34,751 nucleotides of DNA from WRCA01 sp964587855. GTDB lineage: Bacteria > Pseudomonadota > Alphaproteobacteria > Rs-D84. This document shows, piece by piece, positions 16,211 through 23,353 of the stretch (its first letter is position 1; the number at the start of each line of letters is the position of its first letter). The notes under the pieces are model-generated. The model saw only the letters and a list, made by a program, of their open reading frames with translations, was not told where the DNA came from and did not search any database. The stretch spans positions 1 through 34,751 of the forward strand of contig CAZPLT010000009.1 in assembly GCA_964587855.1 (NCBI GenBank), read 5' to 3'. Made by a program: the position numbers and the translations under genes.

Positions 16211-16930
16211 ATGAAAAAAAAATATTTATTATTTGCTGCATGCATTGCCTTATCTGCCTGTGGGGGAACAACACCGCCACCAGAACCAACTATATCCGAC
16301 ATTTATAATGGCGCATACAATGAATTAAATGACGAAAATTATACAAAAGCGTCCGAAGAATTTATCAAAGCAGAATCGGATTTTCCCGCCAGTGAATGGG
16401 CTGCAGACGCTCTGATTATGGCCGCATACAGTCAATATATGGATGGCGATTTTGCAGGGACTTTGCTGACGACCGATAGATTTATGCGTTTTCATCCGGG
16501 GCATAAAGACGTTGCCTATGTTATGTATTTGCGTGGTATGACATACTATCGCCAGGTTTCTGATGTTCGCCGCGAACCAGGAATGTCTGCATACGCATTA
16601 AATCAATTCCAACAATTGGTAGAAAGATTTCCAAACTCTAAATATGCAGAAAATGCAAAAAATAAAATCATCATCTTGAAAAATTATATTGCTGGTAAAG
16701 CAATGTATTCCGCCAGAAGCGATATGCAAAAAGAAAATTGGGCCAGTGCAATAAACCGTTTGCAATACATAATAAAAAGTACCCAGGAAACAGCTATGAC
16801 GCCCGAGGCTATGTTCAGATTAACCGAAGCATACACGGCAATCGGTTTGCCCGAGCAAGCAAATGGTTATGCCAAAATGTTACGCGCAAATTTCCCAGAT
16901 AATGAATGGACCAAGAAGTTAAAAGATTAA
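16211..16930 (+). CDS. bamD: Outer membrane assembly lipoprotein BamD
   Basis: 239 aa. BamD is the essential lipoprotein of the BAM complex that inserts beta-barrel proteins. Signal peptide with lipobox ALSAC, lipid-modified Cys17, then a Pro/Thr linker and TPR-like helices (YNGAYNELNDENYTKASEEF..., DALIMAAYSQYMDGDFAGTL, YAENAKNKIIILKNYIAGKA). Length is normal for the family. It is single, with a clear terminator. Its clients would include the beta-barrel protein encoded at 29913-30881. Confidence 0.92.
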   Translation: MKKKYLLFAACIALSACGGTTPPPEPTISDIYNGAYNELNDENYTKASEEFIKAESDFPASEWAADALIMAAYSQYMDGDFAGTLLTTDRFMRFHPGHKDVAYVMYLRGMTYYRQVSDVRREPGMSAYALNQFQQLVERFPNSKYAENAKNKIIILKNYIAGKAMYSARSDMQKENWASAINRLQYIIKSTQETAMTPEAMFRLTEAYTAIGLPEQANGYAKMLRANFPDNEWTKKLKD

Positions 16931-16945
16931 AAAAATAAACTAATA

Positions 16946-16973
16946 AAAAAATCCGGCGTATGCCGGATTTTTT
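16946..16973. terminator. Bidirectional terminator between bamD and rpsD
   Basis: AAAAAATCCGGC (16946-16957), loop GTAT, GCCGGATTTTTT (16962-16973): a perfect 12-bp stem with T-runs in both directions between convergent genes. Confidence 0.92.
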
Positions 16974-16992
16974 GTTTTGAATGTATTCCATA

Positions 16993-17625
16993 TTATCTGG
17001 AATAGAATTCGACGACCAATTCTGGTTGCATCTGCACTGGATATGGAACCTCGGAAAATTCTGGGATTCTAATCAATGTTGCAACAAAGTTTGCCGCATC
17101 AACTTTTACATATTCTGTAAATGGACGTTCCGCAGATTCCAAAGACAATACCACCAATGGCATTTGTTTGGCTTTTTCGCTGATTGTTATTTCGTCCCCT
17201 GGTTTAACCATATAGCTGGAGATTTTTACGCGTTTACCATTGACCAATATGTGTCCATGGCTGACCAATTGACGTGCACTGAATACTGTTGGTGCAAATT
17301 TAGCACGATAAACAACTGCGTCCAAACGTCTTTCCAATAAACCAATCATATTTTGTGGAGTGTCACCACGCATATTTGATGCTTCTTCGTAATATTTATG
17401 GAATTTCTTTTCGCCGATGTTTCCATAGTAACCCTTTAACATCTGTTTTGCTTTGTGCTGTTTTGCGTAATCAGATGAGTTACCACCGCGGCTGGTTGGA
17501 CCATGTTGTCCAGGTTTATATTTTCTTTTATTAAATGGGGATTTAGCCTGACCCCACAAATTCACGCCCAAGCGGCGGGATATTTTCAGTTTTCTGGTGC
17601 TGCGCTTTGCGCCGTCACGTGCCAT
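16993..17625 (-). CDS. rpsD: 30S ribosomal protein S4
   Basis: 210 aa. Primary 16S rRNA-binding protein of the small subunit. The N-terminus MARDGAKRSTRKLKISRRLG and the S4 RNA-binding domain (LERRLDAVVYRAKFAPTVFSARQLVSHGHILVNGKRV) are typical; it is close to E. coli S4 in length. AAAGGAT lies 5 nt before the ATG. Here it stands apart from other ribosomal genes, behind RNase J, with a ~120-nt leader that can form alternative helices. Confidence 0.97.
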   Translation of the reverse strand: MARDGAKRSTRKLKISRRLGVNLWGQAKSPFNKRKYKPGQHGPTSRGGNSSDYAKQHKAKQMLKGYYGNIGEKKFHKYYEEASNMRGDTPQNMIGLLERRLDAVVYRAKFAPTVFSARQLVSHGHILVNGKRVKISSYMVKPGDEITISEKAKQMPLVVLSLESAERPFTEYVKVDAANFVATLIRIPEFSEVPYPVQMQPELVVEFYSR

Positions 17626-17645
17626 TTTTTTATCCTTTTATTTGG

Positions 17646-17703
17646 TTTTTTTGGTGCCAAGCGTTCTACAGAATCCTTATCTCTGACGGGACCAAAAAGC
17701 ACC
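17646..17703 (-). promoter_or_regulatory. Structured 5' leader of rpsD with two exclusive helices
   Basis: In the rpsD leader RNA, GGUGC (17703-17699) can pair with GCACC (17657-17653), or UUUUUGGU (17698-17691) can pair with ACCAAAAA (17655-17648). The two helices share the ACC segment, so they exclude each other. The end of the second helix is 22 nt before the start codon. Many ribosomal proteins, including S4, repress their own mRNA; this structure could serve that, but that is inference. Confidence 0.4.
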
Positions 17704-17752
17704 GACGATTATTCAGTTCTGATTACTCAGCCCGCTGATTTTACAGGTATTT

Positions 17753-17780
17753 ATTATAAATTGCAAGAAAAAATCCGCAA
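17753..17780 (-). promoter_or_regulatory. Candidate promoter of rpsD
   Basis: On the minus strand TTGCGG (17780-17775), 16-nt spacer, TATAAT (17758-17753). The -35 lies inside the RNase J terminator hairpin. Predicted leader is about 120 nt. Confidence 0.4.
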
Positions 17781-17795
17781 TATTGCGAATTTTTT
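17768..17795 (-). terminator. Terminator of RNase J gene
   Basis: CGCA-ATAT-TGCG core (17777-17788) flanked by A6 and T6 runs; on the minus strand it ends GATTTTTTC just after the stop codon of RNase J. Confidence 0.65.
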
Positions 17796-19728
17796 ACTTA
17801 TAAACAAAATGAACATAGACGGATGGGGATTTGCGGTCGCCCATAATTGGGCGAATAACCTTTTTTACAGCGTTTTGAACCGCCATACGCAGGTTTTCTG
17901 GGCTTTTTCGTTCCCCCTTGCCCATGTCTTTCATCATATTTGTTATTTCGATTTGGATTTGACGTTTTGCATATCCCGTGCTGTCTGATTCAAACAGACC
18001 AGCCGAAGAAACCTCGGGCACGTCTTTTTGATAACCGCGTTTATCTACAGACAAGGTTACAAACACTGCACCTTCGGTAGAAAGTTTTTTACGTGTTTTT
18101 AATACTGGATCATCGCCCATACGCTCGGTTTCACCCTCCATCACAATAAATCCAGTTTTAAAGCTTTCCGCAACGTATGGCTCATCACCTTTTTTCAAAC
18201 GAACTATATCACCATTATGAACCAGCATCATTTGTTTTGCGCCGCCGCGCTCCATTGCCATTTTGGAATTTAGCATTTCGGTTACATATTCACCATGCAT
18301 TGGGATAATTACCTGGGGATGAACCAAGTCATAAAAGCGTTCGTATTCTGGACGACCCGCATGTCCGTTCGCATGTAATTTTTCAGTGTCAAAAATTGTA
18401 TGAGTATGAATACCCATTTTTGCCAATTTGTTATATAAAAAGGACACTTCGGCTTCGCGACCTGGAATAATAATTGCACTGAAAATAACTGTATCCGTTG
18501 GCATCAATTTTAATTCTTTGACATGGCCACGACACAGACGTGTTAACATTGCGTATTTTTCACCCTGGGAACCAGTCATATAAATCGCTTGTTTGGTTGC
18601 CGGCAAGTCGCTGATGTCTTTGAATAATTGTACATCATTCTTGTCCAGATAACCACATTCCATGGCTATTTCACGAAATTCTGGTAGACCAACATAAGGC
18701 ACCGGACGTGGATTACTGCGTTCTTTTATACATGGCATACGGCCTGCTTCCTTGGCCGCATCTGCAAATTCTTTGATACGTGCAATACTGCGAGAATAGC
18801 CACACACAAATACCCGACCTGGGGCTTTCTTCATTATCCCTTCCAGGGTTATACCAACTTCTTCTTCGGTTGTTTGTGGTTCTTGGCGTTTAATTTCTGT
18901 TGAATCGCAAACACAAGCCAACAAATATGGATCACTGCCTATTTCGCGCAAGCGTGCGTAATCAGTTGGATTTTCAATTGGAATTGCATCATTAAATGTC
19001 CAGTCACCAGTATGCAAAATTTTACCCGCTGGCGTTTTTATAACCAGCATTTGAGCCTCGGGTATAGAATGACTGACATGGAAAGTTTCAATTTCAAATG
19101 GGCCGACATTAAAACTGGCGCCATTATGATCAAACACATTAATATCCGAAGGCTTATAGTCAATAGACATTCCATTAAATGTGCGAGTTAAAAATTTACC
19201 AACAAATCTGGTGCAATAAATTGGACAATTAAATTTAGACCAAACGTATTTCATTGCACCAACGTGGTCTTCGTGTCCATGGGTTAAAATAATTCCAACA
19301 ACGTCTTTTTTTCTTTTTTCAAGATAAGTTGTGTCACAATATTTTGTATCATCACCACCAACATCTTGGTCTAAAAATCCCATACCACAATCAACAATCA
19401 GAAATTTACCCTTGTATTTGTAAACATACATATTCTGACCAACATGCTCCAGACCACCCATTGCAAAAAATGAGATAACGTCATCAGGTTCAGCATTTGT
19501 TAAAGATTGATTGTTATTTTTTTGTTTTGGTATATTTTGTTGTTTTCCACCAGATGTTTTTTTTGTTGGTGTTGCAACATTATTTTTATTTGTTTTTATA
19601 TTGATTGTTTTTTTTGTTGCAGCAATTGCGATTTCTTTATCATCATCAATATAATCATCGCCATTTTGCAAGAAAGATAAATTTCCAATCATATCTTTCG
19701 TGTTATTTTCTTTTTTAAGTTTTACCAT
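17794..19728 (-). CDS. rnj: Ribonuclease J
   Basis: 644 aa. RNase J is a metallo-beta-lactamase/beta-CASP 5'-3' exo- and endonuclease for rRNA maturation and mRNA decay. The zinc motif HGHEDHVG starts at residue 150; HTGDWTFND and PMHGEYV further on supply other conserved residues. The core from about residue 83 has family length (~560 aa). In front is an unusual ~80-residue tail rich in Asn, Lys, Thr and Asp; no alternative Met lies between residue 13 and the core, so the tail is part of the gene as read. The start has only a weak AAGAGA site. Confidence 0.93.
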   Translation of the reverse strand: MVKLKKENNTKDMIGNLSFLQNGDDYIDDDKEIAIAATKKTINIKTNKNNVATPTKKTSGGKQQNIPKQKNNNQSLTNAEPDDVISFFAMGGLEHVGQNMYVYKYKGKFLIVDCGMGFLDQDVGGDDTKYCDTTYLEKRKKDVVGIILTHGHEDHVGAMKYVWSKFNCPIYCTRFVGKFLTRTFNGMSIDYKPSDINVFDHNGASFNVGPFEIETFHVSHSIPEAQMLVIKTPAGKILHTGDWTFNDAIPIENPTDYARLREIGSDPYLLACVCDSTEIKRQEPQTTEEEVGITLEGIMKKAPGRVFVCGYSRSIARIKEFADAAKEAGRMPCIKERSNPRPVPYVGLPEFREIAMECGYLDKNDVQLFKDISDLPATKQAIYMTGSQGEKYAMLTRLCRGHVKELKLMPTDTVIFSAIIIPGREAEVSFLYNKLAKMGIHTHTIFDTEKLHANGHAGRPEYERFYDLVHPQVIIPMHGEYVTEMLNSKMAMERGGAKQMMLVHNGDIVRLKKGDEPYVAESFKTGFIVMEGETERMGDDPVLKTRKKLSTEGAVFVTLSVDKRGYQKDVPEVSSAGLFESDSTGYAKRQIQIEITNMMKDMGKGERKSPENLRMAVQNAVKKVIRPIMGDRKSPSVYVHFVYK

Positions 19729-19756
19729 TTATATTTTTCTCTTTTTTAATTAAACA

Positions 19757-19836
19757 TTTACCAAAGGGTAAAATTCATTGCGAATAAATAAATTAAGGGG
19801 GGGAATTTATTTGTAGTGAATCTTCGCCCTTTGGCG
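19757..19836 (-). promoter_or_regulatory. Structured 5' leader of RNase J gene
   Basis: Three hairpins follow one another in the leader: CGCC/GGCG with a 4-nt loop (19825-19836), AAATAAATT/AATTTATTT enclosing a C-run (19786-19812), and TTTACC/GGTAAA with a 4-nt loop (19757-19772). They fill most of the ~110 nt before the start codon. An RNase acting on its own leader is a known regulatory mode for RNase E; for RNase J here it is a guess. Confidence 0.45.
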
Positions 19837-19846
19837 GTTCAAAACA

Positions 19847-19875
19847 ATCTTACCATTTAGAGGTATCAAAGTCAA
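19847..19875 (-). promoter_or_regulatory. Promoter of RNase J gene
   Basis: On the minus strand TTGACT (19875-19870), 17-nt spacer, TAAGAT (19852-19847). It lies directly after the GC-rich hairpin that follows alaS. Confidence 0.6.
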
Positions 19876-19876
19876 G

Positions 19877-19896
19877 GGGGGCGAAAATTCGCCCCC
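19877..19896 (-). terminator. Possible alaS terminator hairpin (weak)
   Basis: GGGGGCG (19877-19883), 6-nt loop, CGCCCCC (19890-19896). A strong stem 10 nt after the alaS stop, but on the minus strand it is not followed by a T-run, so it may instead protect the 3' end or act with a factor. Confidence 0.35.
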
Positions 19897-19905
19897 ATTT
19901 ATAAA

Positions 19906-21823
19906 TTATCCTATTACGGCCTTGATCCGACGGACGCCAGCAGCCGATGATTCTTCTTTTTGAATCTTGAAACTGCCTAAATCCCGTGTATTCGTCGCGT
20001 GTGGTCCACCACAGATTTCTTTGGAATATCCATCAATCGTATAAACCTTTACTTTGTCGCCATACTTGCTGTCAAATACACCCAGCGCACCAGAAGCCTT
20101 GGCATCAGCAACCGACATTTCAGAGCATACAACTGGCACCGCCGCTGCAATCGCTTCGTTAACGATTTTTTCAGTTTCGCGAATTTCTTCTTCGGTCATT
20201 TTTCTATCAAAAGAAAAATCAAAGCGTAATCTTTCCGCGGTTATATTGCTGCCCTTTTGAAAAACGCCTTCTCCCAAAACTTTACGCAATGCACCCTGTA
20301 ATAAATGTGCCGCTGTATGAAGTTTAGTTGTTTCAACGCTGTGATCCGCCAGTCCGCCCTTGAACTTTTGTTCTGCGCCCGCTCTGGATTTTTCTTGATG
20401 TTCGGCAAACAATTTATGAAAACCTTCTGTATCTACTGCTATGCCGCGCTCGTCCGCCAGCTCTTGTGTAAATTCCAATGGGAATCCATAAGTATCATAA
20501 AGTTTGAAAGCACTTTCGCCATCAATATCTTTCTTTTCAGAAATAAATTCTTCAAGCATTTTGTATCCTCTATCAAGAGTTTTAGCGAATCTTTCTTCTT
20601 CTTTTTTGATAACATCAATAATCTTAGCTTTATTTTTAANNNNNNNNNNCATAAAGTTTGAAAGCTTTGACTGCTGCCAACTTTCCGTTTTGTGCATAAT
20701 CCAATTCTTTGGACGCAATTTTCATTCCTTGTTCTAGTGTTCGTGCAAACAGCTCTTCTTCCCTGTCCAAATTTTTAATAACAAATGCAGAATTTCTTTC
20801 CAGTTCTGGATAAACATCTTTATACTGATTGATTATAACCCCTGCTATTTGGGACATGGATTTTTCTGGCGCGTTCAAGCCAGATAAATAACGATATGCA
20901 CGACGAATCAAACGACGCAGTATATAACCCTGATCTGTATTACTTGGCGCGACACCTTTGTCATCACCCAAAACAAAAGTTGCCGCACGCATATGATCCG
21001 CAACAATACGAAACGCCTTTACATCATCATTATACTTCTTACCTGTTAATTCTTCTATCTTCTTTATTGTTGGTTGAAATAATTCTGTGTCATATACGCT
21101 TTCCACACCAGTTTGAATACACAGATTACGTTCCAAGCCAAACCCAGTATCAACGTTTTTCTGTTTCAGTGGTATAAATTTACCATTTTCATCTTTGAAA
21201 TATTGCATAAATACATTATTCCAAAGTTCTACGAATTTGCCGCAATGACAGCCAGGTTTGCAATCTGGTCCGCACTTTGGTTTTCCTGTGTCATAGAATA
21301 TTTCAGTATCTGGACCACATGGACCAGTTATCCCCGCGGGTCCCCACCAATTATCTTCTTTTGGTAAAAAGTAAATTCTGTCGTCAGGATAACCCAACGA
21401 ACGCCAAACATTTGCAGCCTCGTCATCACGCGGGGCATCTTCATCACCAGCAAAACACGTAACAGAAATTTTTTCCTGAGAAAACTTTAAAACCTTGGTT
21501 AAAAATTCATGGCTCATTGTTATCGATTCTTTCTTGAAATAATCGCCCAAAGACCAATTACCCAGCATTTCGAAAAAAGTGCAATGATATGCGTCACCAA
21601 CAGAATCAATATCGCCAGTGCGTAAACATTTCTGACAATTTACCAAGCGACCGCCCAAAGGATGTTTTTCCCCTAATAAATACGGAACCAAAGGATGCAT
21701 TCCGGCAGTCGTGAAAAGCACGGACGGGTCATTTTCCGGTATCAACGATGCCGATTGAATCTGCTTGTGTCCGTTCTTAACAAAAAAATCTATGTAAAAT
21801 TGCCTTAGTTCTTTCGCTGTCAT
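19906..21823 (-). CDS. alaS: Alanyl-tRNA synthetase, short form, interrupted by a scaffold gap
   Basis: Two frames flank ten N. The N-terminal part (21823-20650) holds the class II core: FFEMLGNWSLGDYF, GPCGPDTEIFY, a Cys-rich KCGPDCKPGCHCGKF and GFGLERN. The C-terminal part (20495-19906) holds the editing site, HTAAHLL and CGGPHA, and ends KEESSAAGVRRIKAVIG. Both contig ends carry the same 16 bases (20496-20511 and 20650-20665) and homologous ...AFKLY codons. Overlapping them gives one in-frame 587-aa protein reading KAFKLY-DTYGFP. That is far shorter than the ~875-aa E. coli enzyme, lacking the beta-barrel before the editing site and the C-terminal domain, a form I associate with some candidate-phyla bacteria. 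ATG preceded by AAGGGGA. Confidence 0.88.
20640..20649. other. Assembly gap (10 N) inside alaS
   Basis: Ten undetermined bases, a conventional placeholder length. The right-hand contig starts with a 16-base sequence found again at 20496-20511, so the true distance is probably negative and 20496-20639 may be a divergent duplicate of the same alaS segment. Confidence 0.95.
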
Positions 21824-21849
21824 TTAGATTATCCCCTTATGTGGGCGAA

Positions 21850-21901
21850 ATTATAGAATATGACGCAATCAATTGCAAGCGGTCGCTTATTTTGATATAA
21901 T
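21850..21901. promoter_or_regulatory. Symmetric divergent promoter sharing one palindromic -35
   Basis: TTGCAA (21873-21878) is its own reverse complement. On the plus strand a 17-nt spacer leads to TATAAT (21896-21901), then 7 nt to the ATG at 21909. On the minus strand a 17-nt spacer leads to TATAAT (21855-21850), then a leader of about 20 nt with AAGGGGA before the alaS ATG at 21823. One -35 element therefore appears to serve both directions. Confidence 0.7.
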
Positions 21902-21908
21902 ACTCATT

Positions 21909-22394
21909 ATGAATTCAGGATTTTTATTTTCTGTACTTGCCATTATTGCAATTATTGCCACATCTTCTTTTGGGATTCATCTTTTCCCCATTGCGCCAAT
22001 TCATATTTTGCCCGATTCGGTTGCAGAACAAGCTTTGTTCGTTTGTCCCGCGGCACAATCAATGTTTGATGAAATCGCAAAACAACTTGCTTATTTACGC
22101 AATTCTTTAAACGTTGTTTTCTTTTTTGTATTTATGCTTTGGATCGCAATGATTGGATGGTCACTGTATCAAAATTTATTAAAAGATAAATTTGAAGAAA
22201 AAAGCTGGCAAAACATTACATTTCTGGGAAAAACTTTATTTTGGATAGTATTAATAATTACTATTTTAATGCATACACCAAACCATTATCGCCACGTTGC
22301 TTTGGACGGAGTCAGTGGTGATTTTATACTGTGTGAATCTAACAATCCAGCCAGCCGTCCAGTGCACAGCTCGGCCGTACATCCAGCACGTTAA
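21909..22394 (+). CDS. Uncharacterised three-helix membrane protein
   Basis: 161 aa, not recognised. Hydrophobic segments at about 3-27, 67-87 and 107-121; the first could be a signal anchor. Between the first two is a periplasmic-type segment with one Cys (LFVCPAAQSMFDEIAKQL). The C-terminal tail (NHYRHVALDGVSGDFILCESNNPASRPVH in part) has a second Cys and is hydrophilic. The ATG at 21909 lies 7 nt after a perfect -10 with no Shine-Dalgarno, so a leaderless mRNA is predicted. Divergent from alaS and followed by HU, which has its own promoter. Confidence 0.7.
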   Translation: MNSGFLFSVLAIIAIIATSSFGIHLFPIAPIHILPDSVAEQALFVCPAAQSMFDEIAKQLAYLRNSLNVVFFFVFMLWIAMIGWSLYQNLLKDKFEEKSWQNITFLGKTLFWIVLIITILMHTPNHYRHVALDGVSGDFILCESNNPASRPVHSSAVHPAR

Positions 22395-22403
22395 AAAAAG
22401 CTC

Positions 22404-22460
22404 TTGACCTGAACGGGCAGATTTCCTACGATTCGAACAAGCAGGAAGGAAATATCTGCC
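22404..22460 (+). promoter_or_regulatory. Promoter of HU gene with overlapping inverted repeat
   Basis: TTGACC (22404-22409), 17-nt spacer, TACGAT (22427-22432). An inverted repeat has its left arm in the spacer (GGCAGATTTCC, 22416-22426) and its right arm downstream (GGAAATATCTGCC, 22448-22460), with one bulged base. Its position across the -10 suits an operator, or HU autoregulation. Confidence 0.5.
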
Positions 22461-22491
22461 TTAACCAAAACTCTAATAAAGGAGAAACCTT

Positions 22492-22764
22492 ATGAATAAA
22501 GCAGAATTGATTGAAGCAATCGCAAATGAAACCGGCGCAACAAAAGCTATGTCTGGTGAATTTTTGGATGCATTTATCAACACAGTAACTAAAGTTTTGA
22601 AAAAGAAAGGCGAAGTTCGCTTGGTCGGATTCGGTACATTTACAACCGCAAAACGCAAAGCTACAACTGGCCGTAACCCACAAACTGGTGCTGCTATTAA
22701 AATTCCAGCATCTACACAGCCTAAATTTAAAGCTGGTAAAGCTTTGAAAGAAGCTTTGAATTAA
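22492..22764 (+). CDS. hup: HU family DNA-binding protein
   Basis: 90 aa, the usual HU length. HU dimers bend and compact DNA in the nucleoid. The signature VRLVGFGTFTTAKRKATTGRNPQTG forms the DNA-clasping beta-arm, with the conserved RNPQTG loop; helices MNKAELIEAIANETG and FLDAFINTVTKVLKKKG precede it. AAAGGAGAA lies 6 nt before the ATG, one of the strongest ribosome sites in the window. HU and IHF share this fold; the sequence is closest to HU. Confidence 0.95.
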   Translation: MNKAELIEAIANETGATKAMSGEFLDAFINTVTKVLKKKGEVRLVGFGTFTTAKRKATTGRNPQTGAAIKIPASTQPKFKAGKALKEALN

Positions 22765-22787
22765 TAGTTGTGGTATTACTATTGGAT

Positions 22788-22811
22788 AAAATCCCGCTTG
22801 CGCGGGGTTTT
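22788..22811 (+). terminator. Terminator of HU gene
   Basis: CCCGC (22793-22797), loop TTGC, GCGGG (22802-22806), extended by A/T pairs and followed by TTTTATTTT. The -35 of the next gene lies inside this hairpin. Confidence 0.8.
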
Positions 22812-22826
22812 ATTTTGCACTATACT
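22798..22826 (+). promoter_or_regulatory. Candidate promoter of the EF-hand protein gene
   Basis: TTGCGC (22798-22803), 17-nt spacer, TATACT (22821-22826). The -35 uses loop and stem bases of the HU terminator. A leader of about 20 nt with AAAGGA precedes the ATG at 22854. Confidence 0.45.
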
Positions 22827-22853
22827 TAATATGTCAAACCAAAAGGACGGAAA

Positions 22854-23258
22854 ATGGCAACAAAAAAAACAATTAAACGCACCGCTACAGCTGCAAAAAC
22901 TGCACCTGTTGCAGCTGCTCCAGCATGCAATGCAGGTATGGGCTGTGGATGTTCATGTCATTGCAGCTTTTTTAAAAAACTGATCATATTAGGTTTGGTA
23001 TTCGCCGCAGGTTTCGCAACATGTCATTATATGTGTGAAAGACACGGATTTCGTAATGATATGCGTCCAATTCCAGAAGATATGTTTGTAGATGGATGCT
23101 TGGACACTGCTAAATTACAAAATGACAGAATGGCACAAAGAATCGTCACCGCTGACAAAGACGGCGACGGTTGCATCACTATGGAAGAAATGAACGCACA
23201 TCGTGATGAAATGCGTGGCAATCCAGATATGGCTGGAAAACCAATGATGCGCAGATAA
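22854..23258 (+). CDS. Cys-rich single-pass membrane protein with one EF-hand
   Basis: 134 aa, family not recognised. Order of parts: Lys/Thr/Ala-rich basic N-terminus (1-23), a cysteine cluster CNAGMGCGCSCHCS (25-38) with five Cys and a His, a transmembrane helix (about 42-60) with two more Cys, and a soluble domain holding a canonical EF-hand loop DKDGDGCITMEE (101-112; D101, D103, D105, E112). The C-terminal tail is Met-rich. Calcium binding is likely from the loop; the Cys cluster suggests another metal. EF-hands normally pair, and only one is visible, so a dimer is possible. Clear AAAGGA site. Confidence 0.75.
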   Translation: MATKKTIKRTATAAKTAPVAAAPACNAGMGCGCSCHCSFFKKLIILGLVFAAGFATCHYMCERHGFRNDMRPIPEDMFVDGCLDTAKLQNDRMAQRIVTADKDGDGCITMEEMNAHRDEMRGNPDMAGKPMMRR

Positions 23259-23273
23259 AATTTACACATTGAT

Positions 23274-23303
23274 AAAAAATCCGCCAATTGGCGGATTTTT
23301 TTT
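23274..23303 (+). terminator. Terminator of EF-hand protein gene
   Basis: AAAAAATCCGCC (23274-23285), loop AATT, GGCGG plus A and eight T (23290-23303). Perfect stem with a strong T-run. Confidence 0.92.
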
Positions 23304-23325
23304 AATTTAATAATTTTTATAAATT

Positions 23326-23353
23326 AAAATCCCGCAATTGCGGGATTTTTTTT
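23326..23353 (-). terminator. Terminator of cold-shock protein gene
   Basis: AAAATCCCGC (23326-23335), loop AATT, GCGGGATTTTTTTT (23340-23353). It overlaps the csp stop codon and serves the minus-strand gene; the T-run on the plus side makes it work both ways. Confidence 0.85.

Noticed and set aside
19877..19896. Strong rho-independent terminator of alaS.
   Set aside because: The stem is good but no T-run follows on the minus strand, so it is listed only as a weak candidate.
20496..20665. True tandem duplication inside alaS.
   Set aside because: The repeated 16 bases sit exactly at a contig end, the N run is a standard placeholder and merging restores the frame. An assembly cause is simpler.
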